Notes under the pieces: model-generated | The model's database searches: none | Told to the model about the DNA's origin: nothing | The model's input: only the letters and a program-made list of their open reading frames with translations | Made by a program: the position numbers and the translations under genes | Source of the DNA: Polaromonas sp. | GTDB taxonomy: Bacteria > Pseudomonadota > Gammaproteobacteria > Burkholderiales > Burkholderiaceae_C | Direction of reading: 5' to 3' | NCBI RefSeq assembly: GCF_012927485.1 | Contig: NZ_JABBPC010000012.1 | Location: 248,001 to 312,000 of the forward strand | Length of the DNA: 64,000 bases | Shown: positions 54,207 through 63,353 of the stretch, one piece after another | Position numbering within the stretch: the first letter of the stretch is position 1 | Layout of the letters: every line of letters starts with the position of its first letter

Positions 54207-54560
54207 ATGAAACTCCTCATCAACTGGCTTTTAAGTGCGACCGCCTTGCTGGCGGTGGCTTACCTCTATTCCGGCGTCGTGGTGACCAGCTTTACGGCAG
54301 CGCTGATTGCGGCGGCCGTGCTGGGAGCGCTGAATATGGTGGTGCGCCCTGTTCTGGTCATCTTGACCTTGCCCGTCACGGTGGTGACGCTGGGTCTATT
54401 TTTGTTCATTGTCAATGCGCTCATGTTCTGGGCCGCCGCAAGCCTGGTTAGCGGCCTGAGTGTCAGGGGATTCGGTGCCGCCCTGATCGGCTCGCTAATT
54501 TACTCCGTGCTGCAGCTAGCGATCGATTTTGTCCTGGAGCGCCTGTTCCTTAATCAGTAG
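54207..54560 (+). CDS. Phage-holin-4 superfamily small membrane protein
   Basis: A 117-residue protein with four membrane segments (LLINWLLSATALLAVAYLYS, then VLGALNMVVRPVLVILTLP and two more). The family (phage holin family 4 superfamily IV, YvlD-like) is chromosomal and not part of a phage here. The function is unknown. Its last 45 bases overlap, in convergent orientation, the end of the M48 protease gene, so both proteins use the same DNA for their C-termini. Confidence 0.85.
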   Translation: MKLLINWLLSATALLAVAYLYSGVVVTSFTAALIAAAVLGALNMVVRPVLVILTLPVTVVTLGLFLFIVNALMFWAAASLVSGLSVRGFGAALIGSLIYSVLQLAIDFVLERLFLNQ

Positions 54561-56141
54561 CTCAGTCTGGCGAGTTCGCGTATCAAGGATTGAACCCTCC
54601 ACATAATCGGAGCCACTTGGCGTGCTGCGCATCAGCGCCTGCGCGGCCTTAAAACGATCCAGTGCCGCCGGGTAGTCCAACTGGGCAGCGCGGCTTTCGG
54701 CGTCGGCGCGAATGGCTCGGACATTCTGGTTTTGATTGCCATACGCCACCGCCAGAATTTGCCAGGCCATTGCATCTTTGGGATGAGCCGTGACCCAGGT
54801 TTGCAATCGGCTTGACACCTCTTGTGCCCGATGCGCCGTCAGCAATGACTGGGCCTCGGTCAACACTTCAGCACGCGAGCTGGCCTTGGCTATATCGGCC
54901 GAAGACGCCGAGGGCGGCACGACACCGGCGAGTAAATCAATCTCGATGGCCAGCAGATCCACCACCTTGTTCGCATGTGGGATTTCGGTGACGAGCGGTT
55001 TGAGCTGCGCTAACAGGCTTCGCGCGCCCCCAAAATCACGCAGCTGCGCCGACGCAAACACGCCGGCATACAACGCGCCCGCATCCCGGACGTTTGCCAC
55101 CGAAGCAGGGGACTCCACCGGCTGCAACGCGGCGGCGCGGTGCCGCGCTTCTGTCACCATCGAGCGCAGTGCATCCACCCCTGGAACCGCCAGGATTCGC
55201 GCGCGCGCAGCCATCATGGCATGCAGCACATGCGCCCTGCCAGCCTCTGCCTGACTTTCTTTGGAGGGCTTGACAGCCGAGTCTGCGGCCAATTGGAGGC
55301 GCGCCTGCGCCTCGGCTATTCGCTGGGTGGTCAGCGGATGCGTCCGCAGGTAGGGAAAAGAGCCGTTGTCGTTCAGGCGTGCTGCCTGCTGCAGCTTTTC
55401 GAACATTGTCGTCACCCCCCGACCCTCAAACCCGCCATCGGTCATAACGCCAAAACCGATCCGGTCGGCTTCCCGCTCCATGTCCCGCGAAAAGTTAAGC
55501 TGATTTTGCGCCGCCACCGCCTGTCCGCCGACGATCGCTGCGCTGGCGGCATCCGGACTTTTACTGGCAGCCAGGACGCCCAAAATCATCGCGCCAATCA
55601 TCCACGGGGTCTGACGGCTCTGCTGCGTGATCAGCCGGGAAATATGCCGCTGTGTGACGTGGCTAAGCTCGTGCGCCAGCACAGCGGCCATTTCATCCGC
55701 ACTGCTCACCGAAGCAATCAAGCCGAGGTGTACGCCGAAATATCCACCGGGCAGTGCGAACGCGTTGATGGTTCGGTCGCGAACCAGAAAGAGTTGCCAG
55801 GAAAACCGCTCGTCCAGCTCCGGTTGTAACTCCCCCCGCGCGCGCGCAGCGGCCAGCAGAGGTTGCCAAATGCTTTGAAGGTAATCTCCAAGCACCGGGT
55901 CATCGATATAGTCCGGATCGCGAAAGATGCTCAAGGCAATTCGGTCCCCAATCCGGCGCTCTGCAGCCGACGATAATTCAGAACTGTCGCCCAGTGATGG
56001 CAGGGAACCCGAAGCAGCAAGCGGCGCCACGCTCGGCGATTGCGCCAACGCGAAAGGGGCGGAAGCCATTAAAACCAGAGCGGCTGTTATCAGTCGGCAC
56101 AGCGCAAGGCGCGGCGCTGACCGTGGGGTTTTAGGACTCAT
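54516..56141 (-). CDS. M48 family metalloprotease with TPR region (BepA-like)
   Basis: A 541-residue exported protein. ATG at 56141 is preferred over TTG 56153. The signal peptide ends near FALAQ (about residue 34). The zinc site is H157-E158-x-x-H161 in LAHELSHVTQRH, with the third ligand in SRDMEREADRIG. The C-terminal half is helical and TPR-like. BepA-type proteases assist or degrade outer-membrane proteins such as LptD during assembly in the periplasm. It overlaps the small membrane protein gene by 45 bases at the 3' end. Confidence 0.92.
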   Translation of the reverse strand: MSPKTPRSAPRLALCRLITAALVLMASAPFALAQSPSVAPLAASGSLPSLGDSSELSSAAERRIGDRIALSIFRDPDYIDDPVLGDYLQSIWQPLLAAARARGELQPELDERFSWQLFLVRDRTINAFALPGGYFGVHLGLIASVSSADEMAAVLAHELSHVTQRHISRLITQQSRQTPWMIGAMILGVLAASKSPDAASAAIVGGQAVAAQNQLNFSRDMEREADRIGFGVMTDGGFEGRGVTTMFEKLQQAARLNDNGSFPYLRTHPLTTQRIAEAQARLQLAADSAVKPSKESQAEAGRAHVLHAMMAARARILAVPGVDALRSMVTEARHRAAALQPVESPASVANVRDAGALYAGVFASAQLRDFGGARSLLAQLKPLVTEIPHANKVVDLLAIEIDLLAGVVPPSASSADIAKASSRAEVLTEAQSLLTAHRAQEVSSRLQTWVTAHPKDAMAWQILAVAYGNQNQNVRAIRADAESRAAQLDYPAALDRFKAAQALMRSTPSGSDYVEGSILDTRTRQTELLIKEQALQDKIDR

Positions 56142-56233
56142 CGAGGACAACAAAAATAATCACCTCTGCGCTGGGAGTGGATTTACAGGCATGCTCTTAT
56201 GATGAGGGATGGTTGTAAAGGTTCTGTAACAGC

Positions 56234-56761
56234 ATGACAACGTCTTCTTCCGCCCTCACCCACTTTGATGACCAGGGCCAAGCGCATATGGTCGACGTAG
56301 CCGCCAAGGCCGCTACGCATCGTATTGCTATCGCACAGGGCCGTATTGTCATGAATCCGGCGACCCTGTCCATCATTCTCGAAGGCAGCGCTAAAAAAGG
56401 TGACGTACTGGGCATCGCTCGCGTTGCAGGCATCATGGCTGCCAAAAAAACGAGCGACCTGATCCCGCTCTGCCATCCTCTGGCGCTAACCCGTGTGGCG
56501 ATTGATTTTGCGGCCGCGCCTTCAATAGGCACCCCTGTTGCAATCCTTGAAAAGGATAAAAAAGGGGCCGTGACCTGTACCGCTACAGTAGAAACTGTCG
56601 GCCCCACCGGCGTGGAGATGGAGGCGCTGACCGCGGTCACCGTTGCATTGCTAACCATTTACGACATGTGCAAAGCGGTGGACCGCGGCATGACGATTAC
56701 CGACGTCAAACTGCTCGAAAAGCGTGGCGGGAAATCGGGGCGCTACGTGTCGGGCGCATGA
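56234..56761 (+). CDS. moaC: Cyclic pyranopterin monophosphate synthase MoaC
   Basis: A 175-residue enzyme of the first molybdenum cofactor step; it converts the MoaA product to cPMP. Signatures are [36 protein letters not shown] and [22 protein letters not shown], with the K/H residues of the active site in place. The small extra tail ([11 protein letters not shown]) is usual. It stands alone and is divergent from the M48 protease, with 92 bases between. Confidence 0.97.
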   Translation: MTTSSSALTHFDDQGQAHMVDVAAKAATHRIAIAQGRIVMNPATLSIILEGSAKKGDVLGIARVAGIMAAKKTSDLIPLCHPLALTRVAIDFAAAPSIGTPVAILEKDKKGAVTCTATVETVGPTGVEMEALTAVTVALLTIYDMCKAVDRGMTITDVKLLEKRGGKSGRYVSGA

Positions 56762-56776
56762 AATTGCCGAGGTAAA

Positions 56777-56793
56777 CCGACACCGGCGGTCGG
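56777..56793. terminator. Possible hairpin between convergent moaC and pglL genes
   Basis: Arms CCGAC and GTCGG with a 7-base loop lie between the stop codons of moaC (56761) and the minus-strand ligase gene (56797). There is only a weak T content on the plus side (gcttta). Tentative. Confidence 0.35.
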
Positions 56794-56796
56794 GCT

Positions 56797-58347
56797 TTAC
56801 TGCCTGCTCGACGGCATCCCATGGTTCGCATGCTCTCTGGCCCAGCGCGCATGTTCCTCGGGGTAGGCGGCGCGGAAGCGCGCCAGATACAGCACCGCAT
56901 CCTCGTCTCGACCGAGCATGACCGCGCTCTCAATCAGCTTTTCAGCGACCCGGGGTTCTGGCGAATAGTGGAGTAATTGCTGTGCTAGGTCATACATCGC
57001 TACAGCGTTGTCCGGGTTGAGGGTCGTGACGCTCAACTCCGCAAAGCGGACCTGGTCGCTAAACAGCCAGGTGCCGCGTATTTTGTTGAGGGTATCGTCG
57101 CGATAGGCCGCACTTCGTTCCGCAGGCGGCAGATAAATCTGGCTCACCCGGTAATAGCTGACGGACGCGCCAAGCAGAAGTGCTATTGATAAAGTAGCGA
57201 CCAGCAGATTGAAATATCGGACTAACGCCTCATTTCGCCGAGATTTTTCTTGAAGCCCGCTGGTTGGCGCTTCCTCGTTTCCGCGCACCGACGCAGGGGT
57301 CGCGCACAGCAACAGCACACAGAGCCCAAAAGCGATTTGAAACGGCCCATACCAGAGCGGGTATTCAAGCAGGCTGTGCAGCAGGATGACGGCCAACACC
57401 CCCCAGGCCATCTGACGCACCGAGTCCGTTTCGCGCCAAGGCTTTAACCGCCAGACGATCCAGCTTGCAAGCGCGCAAATTGCTACAGCGGCAGGAACAC
57501 CCAGCTCCACGGCAAGATGCAACGGCAGATTGTGAGCGTTGTCGAGGATTTCGCAAAAACGCTCGCCCGGGTAGAGCGTCATGAAGTGGGCATAGTCCAA
57601 TTCACGCCAGCCCCAGCCCAGCCATGGCTTTTGGGCAATCAGAGTCAGTACGTTGGACCACAGCACCCGTCGACTGGCGCAGCCTGGCGTTTCAACCAGC
57701 CGGCCAAACAGCCCCCCGCTGGTCAGCCCGGTTACAGCCGCGAGTAGCCACGGAAGGGCAACCACGGCGAGCCCATAGGCCAACATCGCCTGCAAAGCAA
57801 GCATGAGCAAGCGCCGTTGCCCACGGGGAGCAGAAAGCGCCCACCACGCGGTCATCACCAAAATCAGCCCCCATTGCAACAGCCCCGTGCGTGAACTGCT
57901 GGCCGCATTGCCCAGCGCCAGCAGCAGCGCGAAGAAAGTCGCCCACCAGGGCACTCTCTGTCCAGCGGTTTGCCGTGAGAGCAAGCCCAGCAAGGCCAGC
58001 AGGCCAATACTGGTCAGCGTCGCAAACTGATTGCGCTGGCGCAAGTTGCCAAATGCCTCACCGGCGCTGGTCTGACTGACCCAAGGGCTGAAGGCATGTG
58101 CAAGACCAAAGTATTGCAAGAGTGCAAATGCAGCGCTGATGCCCGCGGCCAGCAGCCAGGCGGTGGCGATGATCCTGACGTTGAGCCTGCGCCGAAGCAG
58201 CCACAACAGAACTGCGCAATATGCGGAGATTAGCCACGGCCATGCGTTAGGCGTTGGCCCCGACGTGTAGGGACTAATCCAGGGTAAGACCAGTAACCAG
58301 CCTAAGCACCAGGCCGACAGATGGCGATTGTTTAGCGTTTGCGGCAC
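56797..58347 (-). CDS. PglL/PilO-type O-oligosaccharyltransferase (Wzy_C family), copy 1
   Basis: A 516-residue inner-membrane protein with about twelve membrane segments. Family marks are GNLRQRNQFAT in the first half, SSRTGLLQWG, the periplasmic loop GWGWRELDYAHF with CEILDNAHNLPLHLAVELG (the Wzy_C histidine), and a helical C-terminal tail. Such enzymes move a lipid-linked glycan onto serine or threonine of type IV pilin. Position two genes from a pilin and next to TfpX/TfpZ supports pilin glycosylation. It differs clearly from copy 2 and the pseudogene, which resemble each other, so it belongs to another subgroup. Confidence 0.88.
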   Translation of the reverse strand: MPQTLNNRHLSAWCLGWLLVLPWISPYTSGPTPNAWPWLISAYCAVLLWLLRRRLNVRIIATAWLLAAGISAAFALLQYFGLAHAFSPWVSQTSAGEAFGNLRQRNQFATLTSIGLLALLGLLSRQTAGQRVPWWATFFALLLALGNAASSSRTGLLQWGLILVMTAWWALSAPRGQRRLLMLALQAMLAYGLAVVALPWLLAAVTGLTSGGLFGRLVETPGCASRRVLWSNVLTLIAQKPWLGWGWRELDYAHFMTLYPGERFCEILDNAHNLPLHLAVELGVPAAVAICALASWIVWRLKPWRETDSVRQMAWGVLAVILLHSLLEYPLWYGPFQIAFGLCVLLLCATPASVRGNEEAPTSGLQEKSRRNEALVRYFNLLVATLSIALLLGASVSYYRVSQIYLPPAERSAAYRDDTLNKIRGTWLFSDQVRFAELSVTTLNPDNAVAMYDLAQQLLHYSPEPRVAEKLIESAVMLGRDEDAVLYLARFRAAYPEEHARWAREHANHGMPSSRQ

Positions 58348-58539
58348 TGGAAAATTAGCTTGACGTGAAGGGCAAGAATCAATTGGTTAATTGCAAAGTT
58401 AGGCTATGCAGCAGGCCGTGAGCTTGTCGCAAGGTATTTCGGCTCACCTTCTGCGCTGATTTTCCATGTCATTAATGACTACTTGAGTTACACCTATTTT
58501 GAAGATTAATAAATCTGACCGCCCCTCGACCAGTCAGCA

Positions 58540-59310
58540 TTAAAACGAATCAATGGGAACAAAAGCAATAACTTCGGCAGTGTTCACGTCAATCAACACC
58601 GTCCAAAATGAGTTGCGCCCAATCATCGGTAAGTACCTCACAGAGGTCGCGGGTCTTGTGGGCGACAAATCTGCCACAGCACGGTCAATTTCGGCCGAGC
58701 GAGCCGGAAACCGGTTTTTCAGCTCATCCAGCGGATGCGCGTGCGCTATAACTTTTGGCTTCGCTTTTAAGTAGCTTTGCCACAGATCTGGTCGGGCACT
58801 GAGCGAGACGCCTTGCAACGCTGCCATGGTGGCATCAAAGCTTTCTTTGCCATCCTTGAACTCACGCACCGACAAAAGCGTCGGCCCCATAAGCGGAAGT
58901 TGCTGCAAGTCTACCGGAGCATGACTGAGCAGATCAGCCGGAATGTCAATCGCATGCACAACCCGAAATCGGTCAATTTCAAATACCAAATGAACCGGGC
59001 GGGCAACCGCCACCGTCCACAAACCATACGTTAGGGCTGCCAATTGTAGTAACCCAATAATTGTCAGATCCCGGCGCAACTCACGGCGCGGCTTGCTGCG
59101 ATTGAACACTACCAATGTCATGAGCGGCCCCATGATGACGTCAACCGATACCACCAACAAAAACAGACTGCGTCCGCCGGAAATTTCCCGGTAGGGATAA
59201 GGATACCAAACCAAAAATACCAAAAGAGCGGCCAAAGCGGCCAGCGCCAAGCTGATTCCTAAGTGAATGAAAGCGGCCCCCAAACGATCTTTCCAAAGAC
59301 GTGTATCCAT
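58540..59310 (-). CDS. TfpX/TfpZ family type IV pilin accessory protein
   Basis: A 256-residue membrane protein with three N-terminal membrane segments (about 13 to 36, 45 to 65 and 78 to 98) and a periplasmic domain. Motifs are LVWYPYPYREISGG, VDVIMGPLMTLVVF, and KPRRELRRDL. TfpX and TfpZ were described beside pilin genes in Pseudomonas as modulators of pilin assembly. It lies between the ligase copies. The 192 bases to the next gene downstream are A/T-rich and hold no gene that I can support. Confidence 0.88.
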   Translation of the reverse strand: MDTRLWKDRLGAAFIHLGISLALAALAALLVFLVWYPYPYREISGGRSLFLLVVSVDVIMGPLMTLVVFNRSKPRRELRRDLTIIGLLQLAALTYGLWTVAVARPVHLVFEIDRFRVVHAIDIPADLLSHAPVDLQQLPLMGPTLLSVREFKDGKESFDATMAALQGVSLSARPDLWQSYLKAKPKVIAHAHPLDELKNRFPARSAEIDRAVADLSPTRPATSVRYLPMIGRNSFWTVLIDVNTAEVIAFVPIDSF

Positions 59311-59374
59311 GTGTGTACTTTTCTGTTTCGCTATGGCTAGAAAATTTTGTGCCGTGTGTTTAAATTAACTGCAT

Positions 59375-60652
59375 TCAGGGCGTAAGTACTTGGGCGAGTA
59401 CGGGGTATTTCTCGTGTTGTAGCCCCCGCAACACACTGACCGCAGCGTGGTAATAGTAGTCACCGTACATTCCACGAATAACAGCCATCTGGCGCGCCGC
59501 CGCTACCGGGTTTCCATTTAGGCCCAATGCCAATGCGTATCGCAGAGCCAAGCTGCCATAAGGAAAGCGCAACGATGCCTTGCGAAGATTTTCCAACTCG
59601 ATTGCGCCCATACCCGGCACTGCCTGTTGGCGCGCCGCTTTGAGCATGGCACCCATGTGCGAAAGCATCCATATGTGGGGTACCTCATATTCCGTGGGAG
59701 TCTGACCTATGTGCAAATTCTCAAATCGGACCACGCGAAAGTCCTCCTCGATCAGTAAATACTCATAGATCATGTAACTGCCAAGAACAAACCATATGGC
59801 TACTACGCCGCCCACCCAGCGCAGTTTCAGCCTAATCGTCTTAATCCCCTGATGCGACGCCTCCACGATCCCAACCATTAATCCGGCAGCCAGAAAAAAA
59901 TAAGAATAGGCAAACGGATACTCCACCATGCTGTGGACAGCAATGGGCAACAAGCATGCCATCCCATAAACCGCACTGGATTCGATTGCACCCCTCATGC
60001 GCGAGACAAACCAGTAAACACACGCCCCAGTTAGCAACAGGCCCAATGGCACGCCATTCCATGCCAACAGATCCAGCACGATATTGTGGGCGTTGGTGTA
60101 GGTCATGGTGCCCGGGACTGCCAAACTACCGGCAGCATGCGCGGTGGGGGTTTGGTTCCATCCATAGCCTAGCCATGGTGCCTGGCTGATGCCACTAAGC
60201 ACTTGTTTCCAGATGGTGATCCGGGCACTGTCAACGCCGGGATTCATGTTTCGACCGCCGCCCATCAGCAGCAGGTCACTCAGATAGGGAAGCAGCAGCA
60301 CAGCAAGCCAACCAAATACGTGGGTGTAATTCGCGTTTGCGACGAGCGACTCTTCCAAATCAGGAAACTGGAGCAACTAGCGCGCTCAACATACCCGCCC
60401 GTGACTGCGCAAAAACCAACCCCATTGTCATGAAAGTGATGCCGACAACGAGCCATAAACGTCCGATGCGCCTACGCTCAAAGGTCCATGCCAAGGCCGC
60501 CACCTCCGTCAGGCGCACCGCGCGAGTCCCAGTAGAACAAACGCGAGGCAACCCAAAGTAACCAGCAAAGGAGTTACGGACGGCGAAGGGCCGGGGGGAA
60601 ATGGGTTGAGCCAGGGCAACGTTATGAAAACGAAAACGGCAAGGGATGGCAT
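59375..60652 (-). pseudogene. Broken PglL-type O-oligosaccharyltransferase gene
   Basis: On the minus strand an N-terminal piece starts at ATG 60652 (FITLPWLNPFPPGPSPSV, a normal first membrane region) and stops at TGA 60509-60511. The next family sequence is in a second frame, ending at TGA 60360-60362 (GLVFAQSRAGMLSAL). The remaining 330 residues follow in a third frame (ORF 60376 to 59375) with GYGWNQTPTAHA, AHNIVLDLLAWNG and the tail EDFRVVRFENLHIGQTP. About 90 residues that include the QRNQFAT region are missing between the first and second pieces. With a deletion and two frame changes the gene is dead. It resembles copy 2 (60807-62561), not copy 1. Confidence 0.85.
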
Positions 60653-60806
60653 AAAGGTGAGGGAACAGACACCAGCGGTGCGAGTGCTTTGGCGTACGGA
60701 AACAGGGGGGAAAGATTTAGGCCCCTATTTTCGTTCGAACTTGCGGCGGGTTCGTGATCGGGAACTTGACTTTAAGAAGGGCTTGACTCCGAATAGCCGG
60801 ACCATC

Positions 60807-62561
60807 TCAAGGCAATTTCAGCGCATTCAGCTGCGGGTATTTTTCATTGGCTAGCAGGATCCATCCGGCCTTGATCTGCGCGTAGGATTTTTCGCCATGC
60901 AGTGCCCGCATGACGAGCAACTGGCGGATGGCCTCGTCAGGGTTGCCATTCAGTGCCAGCGACTGGGCGTAACGATTTTGCGTGGCGGGCCACGGAAAGC
61001 GCAAGGCGACTTTTCTGGCCACCTCCACTTCATCGGCACTCATGCCCGGTTTGGGAACTATGCGCCCCCCGTGCAACAACGCATCCAGTTGCGTCAGCAT
61101 CACGATGTGCGGGCGTTCATAGTCTCGAGGTGTTTGTCCAACGTGCAGGGCCTCAAAGCGAAGGATTCTGAAATCTTCCTCTATAGGGATGTACTCGATC
61201 ACGCTCCAGACCATGGCGGCACCGATGAGCAACCAAGCCGTTGCAGCGGGCCACCAGCGCATCCTTACGCCCCTGCTAGGGGCTAGACGGGCTTCCAAAG
61301 CGCCTAGCAGCAGCATGACCGGCGCAAGTAAATAGGCATAAGCAAAGGGAAATTCCAACATTGAATGCACAGCCAATGGCAATGCAGCAGCAATGCAGTA
61401 CCAAGTCAATGGATCATTGACAGCACTGGCTCTTCGCCATACCCAGGCTAAAGTAGCACCGACCAGCAGTAGCGTGAGAGGGAGCCCTATACCCACCGCC
61501 AGATCCAGGATGATGTTATGTGCATAGGTGACAGGTAAGCCTTCCACATAGACGTGGATTACGGCATTTTGCGCGGATGACACTTCACGCAATCCCCAGC
61601 CAAACCAGGGTCGAAGCAAGACAGCTTGCCAAAGCTGCTGCCATATTGCCAAACGACCACTGTCACCGGTGTTAATTTGCGCGACAGTCGATTCAGCCCA
61701 ACCGCCTTCCTGAATGACATTGAGGCCAGTAGGACAAAACCAGAAACAACCGCCAAAAAAAATCAGCCACAAACTGACCGCCGGCACGGACAGGGTAAAG
61801 CCGAGGCGGCGACGCTTGGCAAACCACCATGCGGTTATCAATAACAACCCCAATACGCCAGTCCGAGATTCGGTCACCGACAGCCCCACCAGTAACACCG
61901 CTGCGACGGGCAGCGCGACCAATGCACTCAATCGTCTGGATTCAAAAAGATACGTGGTACTGGCAATGGAAAACAAAAGCAAAGTAGCCAAATGGTTCGG
62001 CTGAGCCAAGTTGCCACCGGGGCGACGAAGGCTCTGCAGGGGAGTAATCCAACCACCCAATTCCCAGATATCTAACGCTTGTACCAGCGCCACGATGGCC
62101 GAACACATTCCACCCACCACAAGCAACACTGCGAGTTTATCGACAAGTTTCGCGCCTGAAGTCAGTCCACATTCATTGAGACTTATGGCCGCATAACCAA
62201 GGATCAATGCAAGCAAGCACAGCAATAAATAGAAGCTAAGTACTACCGCGTCACCTAGGAATAGGATACGTCCCGTCAACACCTGTATGACAACAACCAC
62301 ACACAGCAACCCGATGGGCCAACCCATCATTGGCAGATAAATCGTGCGTCTACCATGATCAAAGCAATTTTTTACAAGCACGCCGGACAAGAGCAATATT
62401 GATGCGAACGCAAGCACTTCGTTGTGCCAACTATTCCACGGGAGAAAGTGCACAGACGTCATCCAACTCCCGAACAGCAACAGAAAGCTGAGCGAAATAA
62501 TTACCCCATAAAAAAAACGCCTCGATAGAGGCGTTTTTTTCGGATTTGAAATAATTTTCAA
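60807..62561 (-). CDS. PglL-type O-oligosaccharyltransferase (Wzy_C family), copy 2
   Basis: A 584-residue polytopic enzyme with intact motifs: LAQPNHLATLLLF, TESRTGVLGLL, DSGRLAIWQQLWQAVLLRP, GWGLREVSSAQN, AHNIILDLAVGIGLP and the tail EDFRILRFEALHVGQTP. The only start that includes the first membrane helix is TTG at 62561, without a clear ribosome binding site, and an intrinsic terminator lies inside codons 8 to 17. It probably glycosylates the pilin encoded directly upstream. Expression may depend on read-through of the terminator. Confidence 0.87.
   Translation of the reverse strand: MKIISNPKKTPLSRRFFYGVIISLSFLLLFGSWMTSVHFLPWNSWHNEVLAFASILLLSGVLVKNCFDHGRRTIYLPMMGWPIGLLCVVVVIQVLTGRILFLGDAVVLSFYLLLCLLALILGYAAISLNECGLTSGAKLVDKLAVLLVVGGMCSAIVALVQALDIWELGGWITPLQSLRRPGGNLAQPNHLATLLLFSIASTTYLFESRRLSALVALPVAAVLLVGLSVTESRTGVLGLLLITAWWFAKRRRLGFTLSVPAVSLWLIFFGGCFWFCPTGLNVIQEGGWAESTVAQINTGDSGRLAIWQQLWQAVLLRPWFGWGLREVSSAQNAVIHVYVEGLPVTYAHNIILDLAVGIGLPLTLLLVGATLAWVWRRASAVNDPLTWYCIAAALPLAVHSMLEFPFAYAYLLAPVMLLLGALEARLAPSRGVRMRWWPAATAWLLIGAAMVWSVIEYIPIEEDFRILRFEALHVGQTPRDYERPHIVMLTQLDALLHGGRIVPKPGMSADEVEVARKVALRFPWPATQNRYAQSLALNGNPDEAIRQLLVMRALHGEKSYAQIKAGWILLANEKYPQLNALKLP
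62511..62540 (-). terminator. Strong bidirectional intrinsic terminator after pilA, inside pglL 5' end
   Basis: ACGCCTC-gata-GAGGCGT forms a 7-bp stem with a 4-base loop, flanked by a run of seven A on one side and seven T on the other, which makes it active in either direction. It begins 48 bases beyond the pilA stop, so it is the natural end of the abundant pilin transcript, yet it lies within the first codons of the following ligase frame. Confidence 0.85.
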
Positions 62562-62588
62562 AATTTCACATCCCGATTTATAAAATCA

Positions 62589-63092
62589 TCAAGGTGCGTA
62601 TGTTGCGCCACCGGCAGTTCCAACAGTTGCAGCCGAGGGATCCCGGCAAGAACCTGGGAGAAACTTCGCCGCAATGGTACCGGGGCCGCAAAGCCATCCT
62701 GTTACTGAATTAGTCCCAGTCACAATAACTGGAGTAAGGATCATCGTCTTGTTATCAATGGTAGCGTCGTTAGTTCCTTGCGCAGTTACTTGAACCGATC
62801 CCATGTTGTTGGTTGAAACCAGTTTCACATATTTTGTTGCACCCGTACCAGAGACTTCACAACCCCAAGCGCCAGCGACGGGCAAGGACGCAGCGTTGTT
62901 AGTTTGATAAGATTCTGTAACACTGGTGCGGCAGGCCGATGCCGCCAATACGACCTCGGACATCTTCGCACGCTTCGTGTAATCCTGATAAGCCGGTAAC
63001 GCCACCGCGGCCAAAATACCAATAATCGCAACCACGATCATCAATTCGATCAGGGTAAAACCCTTTTGCATCTTCTGCATGGAACGTTTCAT
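62589..63092 (-). CDS. pilA: Type IV major pilin
   Basis: A 167-residue prepilin. ATG at 63092 has AAGGAG 7 bases upstream; a longer frame to 63161 would cross the promoter and is rejected. The 11-residue leader ends at G11, cleaved before F12 ([21 protein letters not shown] with the essential Glu at mature position 5). The globular domain has cysteines C54, C78, C135 and C149; the last two frame a disulphide loop ([17 protein letters not shown]). It forms the pilus fibre for adhesion, twitching and possibly DNA uptake. Adjacent ligase genes and Ser/Thr-rich C-terminus suggest O-glycosylation. Confidence 0.96.
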   Translation of the reverse strand: MKRSMQKMQKGFTLIELMIVVAIIGILAAVALPAYQDYTKRAKMSEVVLAASACRTSVTESYQTNNAASLPVAGAWGCEVSGTGATKYVKLVSTNNMGSVQVTAQGTNDATIDNKTMILTPVIVTGTNSVTGWLCGPGTIAAKFLPGSCRDPSAATVGTAGGATYAP

Positions 63093-63129
63093 TAAGAACT
63101 CCTTGGTTAATAGACTTGCAATCAACTGC

Positions 63130-63145
63130 AGCAGTTTGTGTGCCA
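63130..63145 (-). promoter_or_regulatory. Sigma-54 (-24/-12) promoter of pilA
   Basis: On the minus strand TGGCAC is followed after 5 bases by CTGCT, giving the GG-N10-GC spacing required for RpoN. Transcription would begin about 26 bases before the pilA ATG. PilR-activated, RpoN-dependent transcription is established for pilA of Pseudomonas and others. Inverted or A/T-rich sequence upstream (63170-63230) could hold activator sites. Confidence 0.8.
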
Positions 63146-63310
63146 CCTCGTTCCACCCCACAAATCCCGTGTTTAAGTGTCAAAGACGGTAACTATTTTA
63201 CATTTTTGACTTACACGCGGAAACTTGGTGACATTCATGTCACGTTGCGTTTGTTATGTGACTGATTCGGCTAGCGCTTAGGGTTCTCGAGAGGCGGTGA
63301 CTGCGTGGTA

Positions 63311-63326
63311 GCGCTTTTACAAGCGC
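63311..63326. other. Hairpin near the end of the MBL gene
   Basis: GCGCTT and AAGCGC with a 4-base loop lie 28 bases beyond the MBL stop. A compact 6-bp stem without a T-run may mark the 3' end of that transcript. Confidence 0.35.
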
Positions 63327-63353
63327 GTTAGCGAAGCCTGCTTTCCAGGCGAT

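Noticed and set aside
54207..54560. Possible prophage because of a holin-type protein
   Set aside because: No lysin, capsid, integrase or attachment site is near; this holin-fold family is usual on bacterial chromosomes.
60606..60854. 82-residue plus-strand frame with a basic sequence
   Set aside because: It is opposite the N-terminal part of the broken ligase gene and the end of copy 2, and shows no family features.
63093..63161. N-terminal extension of PilA by 23 residues
   Set aside because: The extension lies over the -24/-12 promoter and would put an untypical sequence before the prepilin leader; ATG 63092 has a strong ribosome binding site.
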